Part shown: positions 39,534-49,423 of the stretch, one piece after another
Layout of the letters: the number at the start of each line of letters is the position of its first letter
How positions within the stretch are numbered: the stretch's first letter is position 1
NCBI GenBank assembly: GCA_024235615.1
Contig: JACKMB010000005.1
Span: 248,001-312,000 of the forward strand
Length of the DNA: 64,000 nt
Origin: Thauera sp.
GTDB lineage: Bacteria > Pseudomonadota > Gammaproteobacteria > Burkholderiales > Rhodocyclaceae
Direction: 5' to 3'
Program-made: the position numbers and the translations under genes
The notes under the pieces: model-generated
Told to the model about the DNA's origin: nothing
Databases searched by the model: none
What the model saw: only the letters and a program-made list of their open reading frames with translations

Positions 39534-42500
39534 ATGACACACGCCACCGAGCCGGACCTGGGACCGCTGACCTGGGTCAAGGGCGAGATCGACGCCGCGC
39601 TGGGACGCGCGCGTGAAATCCTCGAGCGCGGCTGCGCGGGCAGCGGAGCCGCCGGCCTGCAGTTCGCGCAGTCGCACCTGCACCAGGTGCGCGGCGCCCT
39701 CGACATCGTCGGCCTCGACGGCCTGACCCTGTTCACCGACGCCGTCGAACAGCTGCTCGGCGCCATGGCGCGCGGCGAGGTCCCGGCCGACGCCGCTCGC
39801 CACGCGCTCGCCCTGCGCGCGCTGGCGATGATCGGCAACTACCTCGAGGAACTCGCCGATGGTGCGCCCGACCAGCCGCTGCGACTCGCCACGCGCTACC
39901 TCGAGCTCGCCGCCGCACGCGGCCGGCACGACGCCAGCGCCGCCGACCTCTTCCATCCGGACCTGTCGCGCCGGCCGCCGGCACGCGCAGCCGTGCCCGC
40001 GGGCGCTGCCGACACCGAGGCGCAGGCGCTGCGCGCTGCGCGCAGCCGCTTCGAGCGCGGCCTGCTGGAGTGGCTGCGCAAGGGCGCTGCGGGCGAAGGT
40101 GCCCGGACGATGCGCGACGCGATCGCCGAAGTCGAGGCGCAGCAGCGCAGCCCGGCCGCGCGCAGCCTGTGGTGGGCCAGCCTCGCCTTCTACGACGCCC
40201 TGATCCACGGCGGGTTGCAACCCGATCCGGCGGTCAAGCGCCTGTGCACCCAGCTCGACGCACAGTTCCGCCGCCTGCTGGGGGGCACACCCTCGGTCCC
40301 CGACCGTCTGCTGCGCGAGCTCCTGTACCAGATCGCGCGCGCACCCGCACAAACCGAACAGCAGCGCGCGGTGCGCGCATGCTGGCAGCTCGACGCGCAG
40401 ATCCCGGAGCCGGGAACGGAGGTCGGAGAGACGCCGATCAGCCCCCTGCTCGACGCGCTCCGCACCCGCCTCGGCCAGGCACGCGAGCACTGGGAAGCCT
40501 TCTGCGCCGGTACCGCGGTGGCCCTGCCCCGCTTCGAGGACGACCTCGCAGCGATGACGACGCCCGCCGAGGCGCTCGGCCGACCCGGCGTGCGCACGCT
40601 GTGCGTCGCGCTGCTCGACTTCGCGCGCTGGCTGCGCCGCGACCCGCTGCAGTTCGCCGAGGCTGCGGGCATGGAGGTCGCCACCGCCCTGCTGGGCCTG
40701 GAGGGCGCACTCGAGCGTCGCCCGCCGCCGACCGGATTCGGCACGCGCGCGGAAGGCATCGCCTCCCGGCTGCTCGCCCTGCAGCGCGGCGAGGTCCTGC
40801 CCGACGGCACGATCGTTGCGGAACCGGCGGATGCCCGCCAGGCGCAGGAGCGCGCCGCGCTCGAGCAAGTGGCGAAGGAGATGCTCGCCAGCCTCGCCCA
40901 TGTCGAGCAGGTGCTGGACGACTTCTTCCGCAACCCGGCACGGCGCGACCCACTGCTGCAGCTCCACCAGCCGCTGCAGCAGATCATCGGCGCGCTGAGC
41001 ATGCTCGGCGAGACCGACGCGCTCGCCCTGGTACGCGACGCCGCGATCCACATCGCCAGCCTCGCGCGCGAGGACAGCCAAGCGGGCCAGGCCGAGTTCG
41101 AACGCCTCGCTCGCGACCTCTCCGCGCTCGGTTTCTACATCGAGGCGCTGCCGCATGGCGGCGCCAGCCTGGACGAGTTGCTCGATCCGGGCCTGCGGCG
41201 CAGGCGCGCACCAGCCGCCGAAGAGGCGTCGGAGCCGGCACTGTCGGCCTCCACCCCTCCCGCCACGCCAGCCGTACCGCTCAGCGCCTGGGAAGTCGAA
41301 CCCGCGCCCGCCGCACCGCCCCTGGTGCCCGAACCCGCGGTACCCGAAGCCGCGGTGCCCGAACTCGCGGTGCCCGAGCTCGCGGTGCCCGAGCTCGTTT
41401 GGCGTGAACAGGCGACTGCAGAACCCGACCTCGGCGACACACCGGCAGCCGAGACCGTGCCGGTCGCGGCGCTCGCGGGCACCGCTTCGGCAAGCCCGGG
41501 CATCGCAGCACCGCCGACGGAATCGGCGTCCCGGGACATGACCGGGAACCCGTTCGGCGTCGATTTCCCGGACCTCGATTTCAGCGTCCTCGACGAACTC
41601 GAAGCCCCCACCGAGGCGGCTCGAACGGGGGCCAGCATGACGCTGCCCCTCCCGGAGAGCGACCTCGGCCACGCCGACGCCAGCGCACAGGCGCGTGCGC
41701 CGGCCCCGCAGGCTGCACGAACGGACGCATCCCCTCCCTCCACGCCCCCGACGCCAGTCCCCATCGAGGCCGAGATCGACGCCGAACTGCTGGCGATCTT
41801 CATCGAGGAGGCCCACGAGGTGCTCGCTGGGATCGCAGCCGGGCTAGATGACCTGCGCGGCGAAGCGGACGAGCTCGCGCAGCTGGTCACCATCCGGCGT
41901 GGTTTCCACACCCTCAAGGGCAGTGGCCGCATGGTCGGGCTCGCCCAGCTCGGCGACACCGCATGGGCGGTGGAGCAGGCGCTCAATCGCTGGCTGCAGT
42001 TCGACTGGCCGCTCACGCCCGCCCTGCTGGCCCTCGTTGCCGAAGGCCACCGCGTGTTCTCCACCTGGGTGGCGCAGCTCGAACATGGAGAGGCGGGCGG
42101 CGGCGACACCGCAGCCCTCATCGCCGAGGCGAGGCGCCTGCACGAAGCGGCCGAGCCGGTGCACGATGCCGGCCTCGCCGGCTCCTCCGGACAGCTCCCC
42201 ACACTCCCCAAGCCGATGGCGGCAATCGCGGCGGAGCCCGCGCCCACGGAGTCCGCCCCCGAAGCAATGCACATCGACAGCGTGGACTTCCTGCTCGACG
42301 GCGACATCGGCGAAAACCCGCCGCCTGCGGCGGCGGCCGACGTTCCGGCCTTCGCGGCGCAAGCCGAGGAAGACCTGATCGAGTTCATCGAGCCGCTCGA
42401 CGAGGGCGCCCCGATCCTGCTCGAAGCCTTCGAGCCCTTGCCGACAGCGCTCGGCGAAGCGCCGATCGAAGCGCATGCAGAAGGCATCCCGGCGCTCGAA

Positions 42501-45332
42501 GCATCGCACGACGGGGCGGACGAGCTCGGCGCCCGCGAACCCGGCGACAGCCTTCCCGGCGACACGCAGCGCATCGGCGATGGCGAGGTCTCGCGCGCGC
42601 TGCACGAGCTCTACTGCAGCGAATCGGCCCAGCACCTCGCCGCGCTCGAACAGGAGTTGCGCGCGCTGCACGGCGCAGACCATCCGCCCTCGACCGCGGG
42701 GATACGCGCCGCCCACACCCTCGCCGGCATCTCGGGCACCGTGCGCGCCGAGGCCGCGCATCGCCTCGGCCGCGCTCTGGAGCACAGGCTGGAGCGGCTC
42801 GCCGATACCGGCCGGGTACCGGGGGTGGACGATCTGGCGCTGTTCGGCGACACCCTCGACGCCCTGCGCGCGATGCGCGAGGAGATCGCCGCAGGACGCA
42901 CACCTACGTCGGCGGACGAACTCGTCGCACGCTTCGAGGCCATCGACGAAGAGGTTTTCACCGCGCCGCCAGGGCGCTCCGCGGAAACGGTCACCGCTGC
43001 GGACGCCGACACCGCAGCCGCCACGATCTCCCGGGACGATACGGCGGTCGCGCCCGCAGTCGTGCCCATGGCGGTCCGCAGCGCGGAGCCGGGCGCGGCG
43101 GAGCATGCGCAGGACGACATCGACACCCAGCTGCTGCCGATCTTCCTCGAAGAGGCCGCCGAGACCACCGCCGAGCTCCACGCCACCCTGCGCCGCTGGC
43201 GCACGCAGGCTGACGACGAGGAGGCACCGCGCGCGGTCGCACGCCTGCTGCACTCGCTCAAGGGCAGCGCGCGCATGGCGGGGGCAATGCGCCTCGGCGC
43301 CCACCTGCACGAGCTCGAATCGCATCTGGAGGACGGTCTCGCCGCGCGTGAGCCGGCCGCAGTGCTCGCCGAGGCGCTCGCGCACGGCATCGACCGCTGC
43401 GAGCAGGTCATCGACGAACTCGCCCTCGGCGAAGCGGCGCTGCAGGCGCCCCCCGCGCCCGCCAGCGCGGAAGAAGGTGGCAGGGAGGCCGCGCCCGAGG
43501 CCGAGCCCCTCGCCACCCCCACCTTGCGGGTGCGCGCCGAGCGCGTCGACCGCTTCGTCAACCAGGCCGGCGAGATCGGCGTCGCGCGCAGCCGGGTCGA
43601 GGGCGAGCTGCGCAGCCTGCGGCGTTCGCTGCTCGACCTCACCGAGAACGTGATCCGCCTGCGCAACCAGCTGCGCGAGGTCGAGATCCAGGCCGAGGTG
43701 CAGATGCAGTCGCGCATCGCCCAGGCCGGCACCCGGGACACCGACTTCGATCCGCTCGAGCTCGACCGCTACACCCGCCTGCAGGAGCTCACGCGGATGA
43801 TGGCGGAGAGCGTGAACGACGTGACCACCGTGCAGCAGGGCCTGCTGCACAACCTGGACGGCGCCGAACTCGCGCTCGGCAGCCAGGCGCGCATGGCGCG
43901 CGAGCTGCAGCAAGGCCTGATGCAGGTGCGCATGCTGCCCTTCGACAGCCTCGCCAGCCGGCTCTACCGGGTGGTGCGGCAGAGCGCACGCGAACTCGGC
44001 AAGCGCGCCGCGCTCGACCTGCGCGGCGGACGCATCGAGGTCGACCGCAGCGTACTGGAGCAGATGGCCGCACCGCTCGAACACCTGCTGCGCAACGCGA
44101 TCGCGCACGGCATCGAGCTGCCGGGCGAGCGCCTCGCGGCCGGCAAGCCCGAGACCGGCAACATCGAGTTGACGGTGCGCCAGGAAGGCAACGAGATCGC
44201 CATCGAGATCGCCGACGACGGCGCCGGCCTGGACCTCGAGCGCATCGCGGCGCAGGCACGCGCACGCGGCCTGCTTGGCGCCGACGAGCGTGTCGACGAG
44301 CGCCGCCTGGTCAACCTGATCTTCGTCTCCGGCTTCAGCACCGCGCGCGAGGTGTCCGCCGTCTCCGGCCGCGGCGTCGGCATGGACGTGGTGAAGGCCC
44401 AGACCGCCGCCGCCGGTGGCCGCGTCGAGGTCGCCAGTCGTGCGGGCGCAGGCACCCGCTTCTCGATCCGGCTGCCGCTCACCCTCGCGGTGACGCAGAC
44501 CCTGCTGGTGGAGGCGCTCGGCCGCAGCTGGGCCGTACCCGCGAACATGATCGTGCAGGCGATGGAACTCAAGCCCGACGCGCTGCAGGCCATGCAGCAG
44601 GCGCACGGCACCGAATGGCAGGGCGAACACTATCCCTACCGCTACCTGCCGCGCCTGCTCGGCGATGGCGAGGCGCGCCCCGCCGAGGCGCGCTACAGCT
44701 GGGTGCTGCTGCTGCGCGCGGGCGCGCAGACGCTGGCGCTGCATGTGGACGGGCTGCGCGGCAACCAGGAGGTCATCGTCAAGAACGCCGGCCCGCAGCT
44801 CACCCGCATCATCGGCATGAGCGGCGCGACCGTGCTCGGCGACGGCGAGATCGTGCTGATCCTCAACCCGGTCGCGCTCGCTTCACGTACCTCCGGGACG
44901 GACGAGACGCACGAGGGGTTGTTCGGCCCCGCCACCGAGGCACCGCCTCCGCTGCACCTGCCGACGGTGATGGTGGTGGACGACTCGCTGACCGTGCGCA
45001 AGATCACCGGCCGCCTGCTCGAGCGCGAGGGCTATCGCGTGATCACCGCCAAGGACGGCGTGGACGCGCTCGAGCAGCTCATCGACCTGAAGCCCGACGT
45101 GGTGCTCACCGACATCGAGATGCCGCGCATGGACGGCTTCGACCTCGTCCGCAACATCCGCGCCGACGCCCGCCTGCACGACCTGCCGGTGGTGGTGATC
45201 ACCTCTCGCCTGGCGGAAAAGCACCGCCGCTATGCATTGGAGGTCGGTGCCGACCACTATCTCGGCAAGCCCTATCAGGAGGAAGAGCTGCTCGCCCTGG
45301 TGGCGCGCTACGCGAGGGCGGGTGAGGCCTGA
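39534..45332 (+). CDS. pilL: Hybrid chemotaxis kinase PilL/ChpA
   Basis: 1932 aa, the main kinase of the Chp system. Residues 1 to ~550 are a helical N-terminal region like PilL/FimL proteins with no catalytic motif. A Pro/Glu-rich linker carries five VPE pentapeptides (598-622). Three phosphotransfer-type domains follow with histidines at 792 (FHTLKGSGRMVG), 1061 (AHTLAGISGTV, degenerate) and 1240 (LHSLKGSARMAG). Next come dimerisation, the ATPase (N box LEHLLRNAIAHGIE about 1514; GAGLDLE; GRGVGMDVVKA), a CheW domain (~1650-1780) and a C-terminal receiver (VMVVDDSLTVRKITG, phospho-Asp 1860). Longest gene of the window; cytosolic. The start is an ATG 29 bp after pilJ. Confidence 0.95.
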   Translation: MTHATEPDLGPLTWVKGEIDAALGRAREILERGCAGSGAAGLQFAQSHLHQVRGALDIVGLDGLTLFTDAVEQLLGAMARGEVPADAARHALALRALAMIGNYLEELADGAPDQPLRLATRYLELAAARGRHDASAADLFHPDLSRRPPARAAVPAGAADTEAQALRAARSRFERGLLEWLRKGAAGEGARTMRDAIAEVEAQQRSPAARSLWWASLAFYDALIHGGLQPDPAVKRLCTQLDAQFRRLLGGTPSVPDRLLRELLYQIARAPAQTEQQRAVRACWQLDAQIPEPGTEVGETPISPLLDALRTRLGQAREHWEAFCAGTAVALPRFEDDLAAMTTPAEALGRPGVRTLCVALLDFARWLRRDPLQFAEAAGMEVATALLGLEGALERRPPPTGFGTRAEGIASRLLALQRGEVLPDGTIVAEPADARQAQERAALEQVAKEMLASLAHVEQVLDDFFRNPARRDPLLQLHQPLQQIIGALSMLGETDALALVRDAAIHIASLAREDSQAGQAEFERLARDLSALGFYIEALPHGGASLDELLDPGLRRRRAPAAEEASEPALSASTPPATPAVPLSAWEVEPAPAAPPLVPEPAVPEAAVPELAVPELAVPELVWREQATAEPDLGDTPAAETVPVAALAGTASASPGIAAPPTESASRDMTGNPFGVDFPDLDFSVLDELEAPTEAARTGASMTLPLPESDLGHADASAQARAPAPQAARTDASPPSTPPTPVPIEAEIDAELLAIFIEEAHEVLAGIAAGLDDLRGEADELAQLVTIRRGFHTLKGSGRMVGLAQLGDTAWAVEQALNRWLQFDWPLTPALLALVAEGHRVFSTWVAQLEHGEAGGGDTAALIAEARRLHEAAEPVHDAGLAGSSGQLPTLPKPMAAIAAEPAPTESAPEAMHIDSVDFLLDGDIGENPPPAAAADVPAFAAQAEEDLIEFIEPLDEGAPILLEAFEPLPTALGEAPIEAHAEGIPALEASHDGADELGAREPGDSLPGDTQRIGDGEVSRALHELYCSESAQHLAALEQELRALHGADHPPSTAGIRAAHTLAGISGTVRAEAAHRLGRALEHRLERLADTGRVPGVDDLALFGDTLDALRAMREEIAAGRTPTSADELVARFEAIDEEVFTAPPGRSAETVTAADADTAAATISRDDTAVAPAVVPMAVRSAEPGAAEHAQDDIDTQLLPIFLEEAAETTAELHATLRRWRTQADDEEAPRAVARLLHSLKGSARMAGAMRLGAHLHELESHLEDGLAAREPAAVLAEALAHGIDRCEQVIDELALGEAALQAPPAPASAEEGGREAAPEAEPLATPTLRVRAERVDRFVNQAGEIGVARSRVEGELRSLRRSLLDLTENVIRLRNQLREVEIQAEVQMQSRIAQAGTRDTDFDPLELDRYTRLQELTRMMAESVNDVTTVQQGLLHNLDGAELALGSQARMARELQQGLMQVRMLPFDSLASRLYRVVRQSARELGKRAALDLRGGRIEVDRSVLEQMAAPLEHLLRNAIAHGIELPGERLAAGKPETGNIELTVRQEGNEIAIEIADDGAGLDLERIAAQARARGLLGADERVDERRLVNLIFVSGFSTAREVSAVSGRGVGMDVVKAQTAAAGGRVEVASRAGAGTRFSIRLPLTLAVTQTLLVEALGRSWAVPANMIVQAMELKPDALQAMQQAHGTEWQGEHYPYRYLPRLLGDGEARPAEARYSWVLLLRAGAQTLALHVDGLRGNQEVIVKNAGPQLTRIIGMSGATVLGDGEIVLILNPVALASRTSGTDETHEGLFGPATEAPPPLHLPTVMVVDDSLTVRKITGRLLEREGYRVITAKDGVDALEQLIDLKPDVVLTDIEMPRMDGFDLVRNIRADARLHDLPVVVITSRLAEKHRRYALEVGADHYLGKPYQEEELLALVARYARAGEA
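41325..41399 (+). repeat. 15-bp in-frame repeat in pilL
   Basis: Five 15-bp units, consensus GTGCCCGARCTCGCG, encode the pentapeptide VPE(L/A/P)A/V at residues 598-622 of PilL. It lies in the linker between the N-terminal region and the first phosphotransfer domain, so copy number may vary without harm. Confidence 0.8.
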
Positions 45333-45333
45333 T

Positions 45334-45368
45334 GCGTCGACCGTAAGGCGTCAGGCGCAAGGAGCGAG
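45334..45368. repeat. Heptamer array after pilL
   Basis: Five 7-bp units (GCGTCGA, CCGTAAG, GCGTCAG, GCGCAAG, GAGCGAG) starting one base after the pilL stop and ending 14 bp before the convergent gene's stop. Related to the arrays after mtgA, mgtE and the GGDEF-EAL gene. Confidence 0.5.
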
Positions 45369-45382
45369 AGGCGGCGCGGCGG

Positions 45383-46543
45383 CTATTCGGCCAGCGCACG
45401 CCCCATGCGCGCGAGTGCCTCGTCGAGCGTCGCGCGCGGGCAGCCGAAATTGAGCCGGACGAAGCCGGGGGCGCCGAAGGCCTCGCCATCCGATAGCCCG
45501 ACCCCGGCGGCCTCGAAGAAGGCCGCCGGGTTGGCGATGCCGCGCGCGGCCATCATCGCGCGGCAGTCGATCCAGGCGAGATAGGTGGCCTCGGGGCGCG
45601 TCGTCGCGAGCCCGGGCACCGCCGCGACCGCCTCCAGCACGCGCTCGCGGTTGCCGCGCAGGTAGGCGAGCAGCGCCTGCCGCCAGGCGTCGCCGTCGCG
45701 GTAGGCGGCCTCGGCGGCCACCATGCCGAGCACGTTCACATGCGGGACGACACCGCGCATGGCGTGGCGGTAGCGCCGGCGCAGCGCGGGGTCGGGGATG
45801 ATCGCGAAGGCGCAGTAGAGCGCCGGGATGTTCCAGGTCTTGGACGGCGCCATCAGGGTGATGGTGCGCCGTGCGGTGGCCTCGTCGAGCGCTGCGAGCG
45901 GGCGATGCGGGCGGTCCGCGTCGAGCACCAGGCCGCAGTGGATCTCGTCGGAGCACACCAGCAGGTCGTGGCGCGCGGCGAAGTCGGCGAGGCGCCGCAG
46001 TTCGTCCGCGTCGAACACCCGACCGACCGGGTTGTGCGGGCTGCACAGCAGCAGCAGGCGGGTCGAGGGCGTGCACGCGGCCTCGAGCGCTTCCCAGTCC
46101 CACTGCCAGCGCCCGTCGCGCAGGACCAGCTCGACGCGCTGCAGCACGCGGCCGGTGTTGGCGGGAGCAGTGAGGAAGGGCGGGTACACCGGCGTCGCGG
46201 TGAGCACGCCGTCGCCGGGCTGGCCAGCGAGGCTGCAGGCGAGGTTGAAGCCGGTGACGACGCCGGGCAGCCAGACCAGCCAGTCGGCCTCGATGGTCCA
46301 GCCGTGGTCGCGCCGCACGCCTTCGATCACGGCGTCGATCAGCGAAGGCCAGGCGTCGGTGTAGCCGAAGACGCCGTGGTCGATGCGCCGGTGCAGGGCG
46401 GCGAGGACGGCGGGCGGCGCGGCGAAGTCCATGTCGGCGACCCACAGCGGCAGCACGTCGCGGCCGGCGTAGCGGCCCCACTTCTCGCTCGGCAGGCTGC
46501 GGCGGTCGATGAGGCGGTCGAAGTCGAAGGCGGCGTCGGTCAT
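45383..46543 (-). CDS. PatB/MalY-family PLP-dependent C-S lyase
   Basis: 386 aa, fold type I aminotransferase. FDFDRLIDRRSLPSEKWGRY, VLPLWVADMDFAAPP, CSPHNPVGRVF and LMAPSKTWNIPAL (PLP-lysine) mark the MalY/PatB group, which cleaves cystathionine and related cysteine conjugates. Some members also act as regulators (MalY of E. coli), but nothing here supports that. The ATG at 46543 is preferred; an extension to 46615 adds no conserved sequence. Downstream of phr on the same strand. Confidence 0.88.
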   Translation of the reverse strand: MTDAAFDFDRLIDRRSLPSEKWGRYAGRDVLPLWVADMDFAAPPAVLAALHRRIDHGVFGYTDAWPSLIDAVIEGVRRDHGWTIEADWLVWLPGVVTGFNLACSLAGQPGDGVLTATPVYPPFLTAPANTGRVLQRVELVLRDGRWQWDWEALEAACTPSTRLLLLCSPHNPVGRVFDADELRRLADFAARHDLLVCSDEIHCGLVLDADRPHRPLAALDEATARRTITLMAPSKTWNIPALYCAFAIIPDPALRRRYRHAMRGVVPHVNVLGMVAAEAAYRDGDAWRQALLAYLRGNRERVLEAVAAVPGLATTRPEATYLAWIDCRAMMAARGIANPAAFFEAAGVGLSDGEAFGAPGFVRLNFGCPRATLDEALARMGRALAE

Positions 46544-46626
46544 GGAGGGGCGTCCGGTAAGGGGTTGTGGGGCGTCATTGTCCCGCAATTGGCGAAGGGC
46601 GGCGCAGGGCGGCACGGCTCCGCTTC

Positions 46627-46771
46627 GGCCGCGGCACCGGGGTGGCGGGTGCCAACTTCAGGAGCGCCGAGTTTGCGTCGCCGCCCCCGCGGTGTCCTCC
46701 ACCGAGGGCAGCCCGCAGCGAAGCGAAGGGCCGCGAATGCAGACGGCGCCCGCCACCCCGGTCCCGCGGCC
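46627..46771. repeat. Long-inverted-end repeat element, copy B
   Basis: 27-bp inverted ends with two mismatches (46627-46653 and 46745-46771), 145 bp in total. Shares ends and interior blocks with copy A at 26399-26600 but lacks 57 bp. It fills most of the 257-bp gap between phr and the MalY-like gene; no promoter is obvious there. Confidence 0.7.
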
Positions 46772-46800
46772 TTGCGTGAGAAATGGCCGAACGGTTTGTT

Positions 46801-48255
46801 CTACCCGCCCTGGGCGTCGTTCTTCACCACGCCGAAGCGTTGCAGCGTGCGTTCGCGCGCGGCGGCGTGGTCCACGACCGGTCCCGGGTAGTCGACGCCG
46901 ATCTTCGTCCGGCACGCGGTCTGGTCGATGCCGCCCATGGTCCACGGGGCGTGGATGAACTTGTCGGGCACGCGCGCGAGTTCGGGCAGGTAGCGGCGGA
47001 TGAAGCGGCCCTCGGGGTCGAACTTCTCGGACTGGGTGACCGGGTTGAAGATGCGGAACCAGGGCTGGGCGTCGCAACCGGTCGAGGCCGCCCACTGCCA
47101 GCCGCCGTTGTTGGCGGCGAGGTCGTAGTCGTTGAGGTGGACGGCAAAATAGCGCTCGCCCAGGCGCCAGTCCACACCGAGGTCCTTGGTGAGGAAGGAT
47201 GCGACGATCATGCGCAGGCGGTTGTGCATGTACCCGGTCTGGTTGAGCTGGCGCATCGCCGCGTCCACGATCGGGTAGCCGGTGCGCGCCTCGCACCAGG
47301 CGACGAAGAGCTCGGGCGCGTCGTCCCACTTCACCGCGTCGTATTCGGGGCGGAAGGCGCGCTCGACCACCTGCGGGTGGTGCCACAGGATCTGGTGGTA
47401 GAAGTCGCGCCAGATCAGCTCCGACAGCCAGGTCTCGGCGCCCTCGCCGCCGCGCGCGCGGGCGTGGGCGGCGAGCTGGCGGATCGACACCGTGCCGAAG
47501 CGCAGGTGCGTCGACAGATAGCTGACCCCCTTCACCGCCGGAAAGTCGCGCGCGCGCTTGTAGCGCTCGATGCGCGCGGTGAAGTCGTCGAACAGGCGCC
47601 TGCCGCCGCTCATGCCGACCGGCATGTTCAGCTCGGCAAGGTTGGTGGGCGCGAAGCCGATTTCGGCGAGGCCCGGCAGGGTCTCGCCGGCGGGCTTCGG
47701 CGCCAGGTGCGCGGCGCACTTCTCCACCGCGTACGAGCGGACGTTGAAGTCGTCGAGCTTCTTCAGCCAGGCGTTCTTGTAGGGCGTGAACACGCTGTAG
47801 GGCTTGCCCGTCTGGGTGAGCACCTCGTCGCGCTCGAAGATCACCTGGTCCTTGAAGTCCTCGTAGCCGATGCCGGCCTCGGCCAGCGCCTGCGCCACCC
47901 GGCTGTCGCGCACGATGGCGTCGGGCTCGTAGTCGCGGTTGGCGAAGACCTTGTCGACGCCGAGCGCGACGGCCAGGCGCGGGATCTCGTCCTCGGCGCG
48001 GCCATGCCGCACGATCAGCCCGCCACCCGCGCCGCCCGCGGCGCGCGCCATGGCGTCGAGCGCCGCATCGAGCTCGGCGAGGCTGGCATGGATGAAGTCG
48101 ACGCGGCGATCATGGCGCGAGGGCAGCGCGTCGAGGATCGCGGTATCGAAGACGAAGACGCAATGCACGCGGTCGGCGAAGCGCAGGGCATGGTAGAGCG
48201 CAGCGTGATCGAAGCTGCGCAGGTCGCGGCGGAACCAGACGAGGGCGGAAGACAT
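46801..48255 (-). CDS. phr: Deoxyribodipyrimidine photolyase
   Basis: 484 aa, class I CPD photolyase. N-terminal antenna domain ([19 protein letters not shown]) and a C-terminal FAD domain with [20 protein letters not shown] and [27 protein letters not shown] (kept apart here as [15 protein letters not shown]). It uses blue light to split pyrimidine dimers. The start ATG at 48255 opens with [13 protein letters not shown], the family's usual N-terminus. Divergent to yqgE across 102 bp. Confidence 0.95.
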   Translation of the reverse strand: MSSALVWFRRDLRSFDHAALYHALRFADRVHCVFVFDTAILDALPSRHDRRVDFIHASLAELDAALDAMARAAGGAGGGLIVRHGRAEDEIPRLAVALGVDKVFANRDYEPDAIVRDSRVAQALAEAGIGYEDFKDQVIFERDEVLTQTGKPYSVFTPYKNAWLKKLDDFNVRSYAVEKCAAHLAPKPAGETLPGLAEIGFAPTNLAELNMPVGMSGGRRLFDDFTARIERYKRARDFPAVKGVSYLSTHLRFGTVSIRQLAAHARARGGEGAETWLSELIWRDFYHQILWHHPQVVERAFRPEYDAVKWDDAPELFVAWCEARTGYPIVDAAMRQLNQTGYMHNRLRMIVASFLTKDLGVDWRLGERYFAVHLNDYDLAANNGGWQWAASTGCDAQPWFRIFNPVTQSEKFDPEGRFIRRYLPELARVPDKFIHAPWTMGGIDQTACRTKIGVDYPGPVVDHAAARERTLQRFGVVKNDAQGG

Positions 48256-48344
48256 GTTTTTTGTCCAGGACAAAGACACGGAATTATGACGCATCCGGAC
48301 CACGCACGCGCGCGCCCCCACGCCAAGAAGCCCGGCGATCGGCG

Positions 48345-48350
48345 TAGAAT
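48345..48350 (+). promoter_or_regulatory. Candidate -10 directly ahead of yqgE
   Basis: TAGAAT ends 7 bp before the yqgE ATG at 48358 and overlaps an alternative ATG at 48349. If used, transcription would begin at or next to the start codon, giving a leaderless or near-leaderless mRNA. No good -35 seen. Confidence 0.3.
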
Positions 48351-48357
48351 GCCGCGC

Positions 48358-48924
48358 ATGGAAACGCCCACGGCCAACTTCACGCACCACTTCCTGATCG
48401 CCATGCCGAACATGGTCGATCCGCACTTCACGCGCACGCTCACCTACATCGCCGAGCACAACGAACAGGGCGCGCTCGGCATCATCGTGAACCGGCCGAT
48501 CGACATGACCCTCGCAAGCCTCTTCGAGCGCATCGAGGTCCCGCTCGAGGCCGAGGGCTTCGCCGCGCAACCGGTGTATTTCGGCGGTCCGGTGCAGACC
48601 GACCGCGGCTTCGTGCTGCACCGCCCGCTCGGCGAATGGCACTCCACGCTCAAGGTCACCGACGAGATCGGCCTCACCAGCAGCCGCGACGTGCTGCAGG
48701 CGATCGGTGCCGGGGGCGAACCCAGGGACGTCATCGTCACCCTCGGCTACGCCGGCTGGGCCGCCGGCCAGCTCGAGCAGGAGCTCCTCGACAACGCCTG
48801 GCTCACCGTCCCCGCCGACCTCGGGATCGTGTTCGAGCTTCCGCCCGAGGAGCGCCTCGTCGCCGCCATGCAGAAGCTCGGCATCGACTTCACCAACCTG
48901 AGCGATGTCGCCGGACATGCCTGA
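48358..48924 (+). CDS. yqgE: YqgE/AlgH-family protein (UPF0301)
   Basis: 188 aa starting METPTANF; an ATG 9 bp ahead is possible. [49 protein letters not shown] and [19 protein letters not shown] are DUF179 hallmarks. Function poorly defined (AlgH affects alginate regulation in Pseudomonas). It is always next to ruvX, whose start overlaps its end by 20 bp, so the pair is translationally linked. Confidence 0.94.
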   Translation: METPTANFTHHFLIAMPNMVDPHFTRTLTYIAEHNEQGALGIIVNRPIDMTLASLFERIEVPLEAEGFAAQPVYFGGPVQTDRGFVLHRPLGEWHSTLKVTDEIGLTSSRDVLQAIGAGGEPRDVIVTLGYAGWAAGQLEQELLDNAWLTVPADLGIVFELPPEERLVAAMQKLGIDFTNLSDVAGHA

Positions 48925-49423
48925 GGCGGCCGCTGCCGCACGGTCCCCTGCGGACAACAGCGCCACCCGGTCCGCCCCGGACACCCTCCCCGCGCGCGGC
49001 AGCGTGCTCGGCTTCGACTTCGGCCTGGCGCGCATCGGCGTCGCCAGCGGCGAGCTCGAGACCGGCCTGGCCAGCGCGCTCACCACGCTTCACGCCGAGG
49101 CGAACGATGAACGCTTCGCCGCCATCGCCAGGCTGATCGGCGAATGGCAACCGGTCGCGCTGGTGGTCGGCATCCCCACCCACCTCGACGGCCGCGAGCA
49201 CGAGCTCACCGCGCGCTGCCGCCGCTTCGCCAACCAGCTCCACGGCCGCCACGCCCTGCCGGTGTTCACCGTCGACGAGCGCCTGTCCTCGGTCGCCGCC
49301 GAGGCCGAGCTCGCCGAGGCCGGCCGCAAGGGCTGGCGCGAGCGCAAGGCGGTGCTCGACGCCGCCGCCGCCCGCATCCTCCTGCAAACCTTCCTGGACA
49401 CACGACGCCATGAAAGACCTTGA
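48905..49423 (+). CDS. ruvX: Putative pre-16S rRNA nuclease RuvX/YqgF
   Basis: 172 aa; ~30 residues of non-conserved N-terminus precede the core [16 protein letters not shown] (first catalytic Asp). [13 protein letters not shown] and [16 protein letters not shown] supply the other acidic residues of the RNase H-like fold, and the final [14 protein letters not shown] fits. YqgF completes 16S 5'-end maturation in E. coli. The start at 48905 overlaps yqgE; the ATG 12 bp later is an alternative. pyrR starts 14 bp before its stop. Confidence 0.94.
   Translation: MSPDMPEAAAAARSPADNSATRSAPDTLPARGSVLGFDFGLARIGVASGELETGLASALTTLHAEANDERFAAIARLIGEWQPVALVVGIPTHLDGREHELTARCRRFANQLHGRHALPVFTVDERLSSVAAEAELAEAGRKGWRERKAVLDAAAARILLQTFLDTRRHERP

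Noticed and set aside
38637-44744. Open frames of 1059 and 966 codons on the minus strand opposite pilJ/pilL
   Set aside because: Composition is that of antisense shadows, with no domain, start site or ribosome site. The plus strand has intact kinase and receiver motifs.
46483-46800. Possible extension of the MalY-like or phr frame into the inverted-end element
   Set aside because: Frames read through the element only because it is GC-rich; conserved protein ends are on either side of it.
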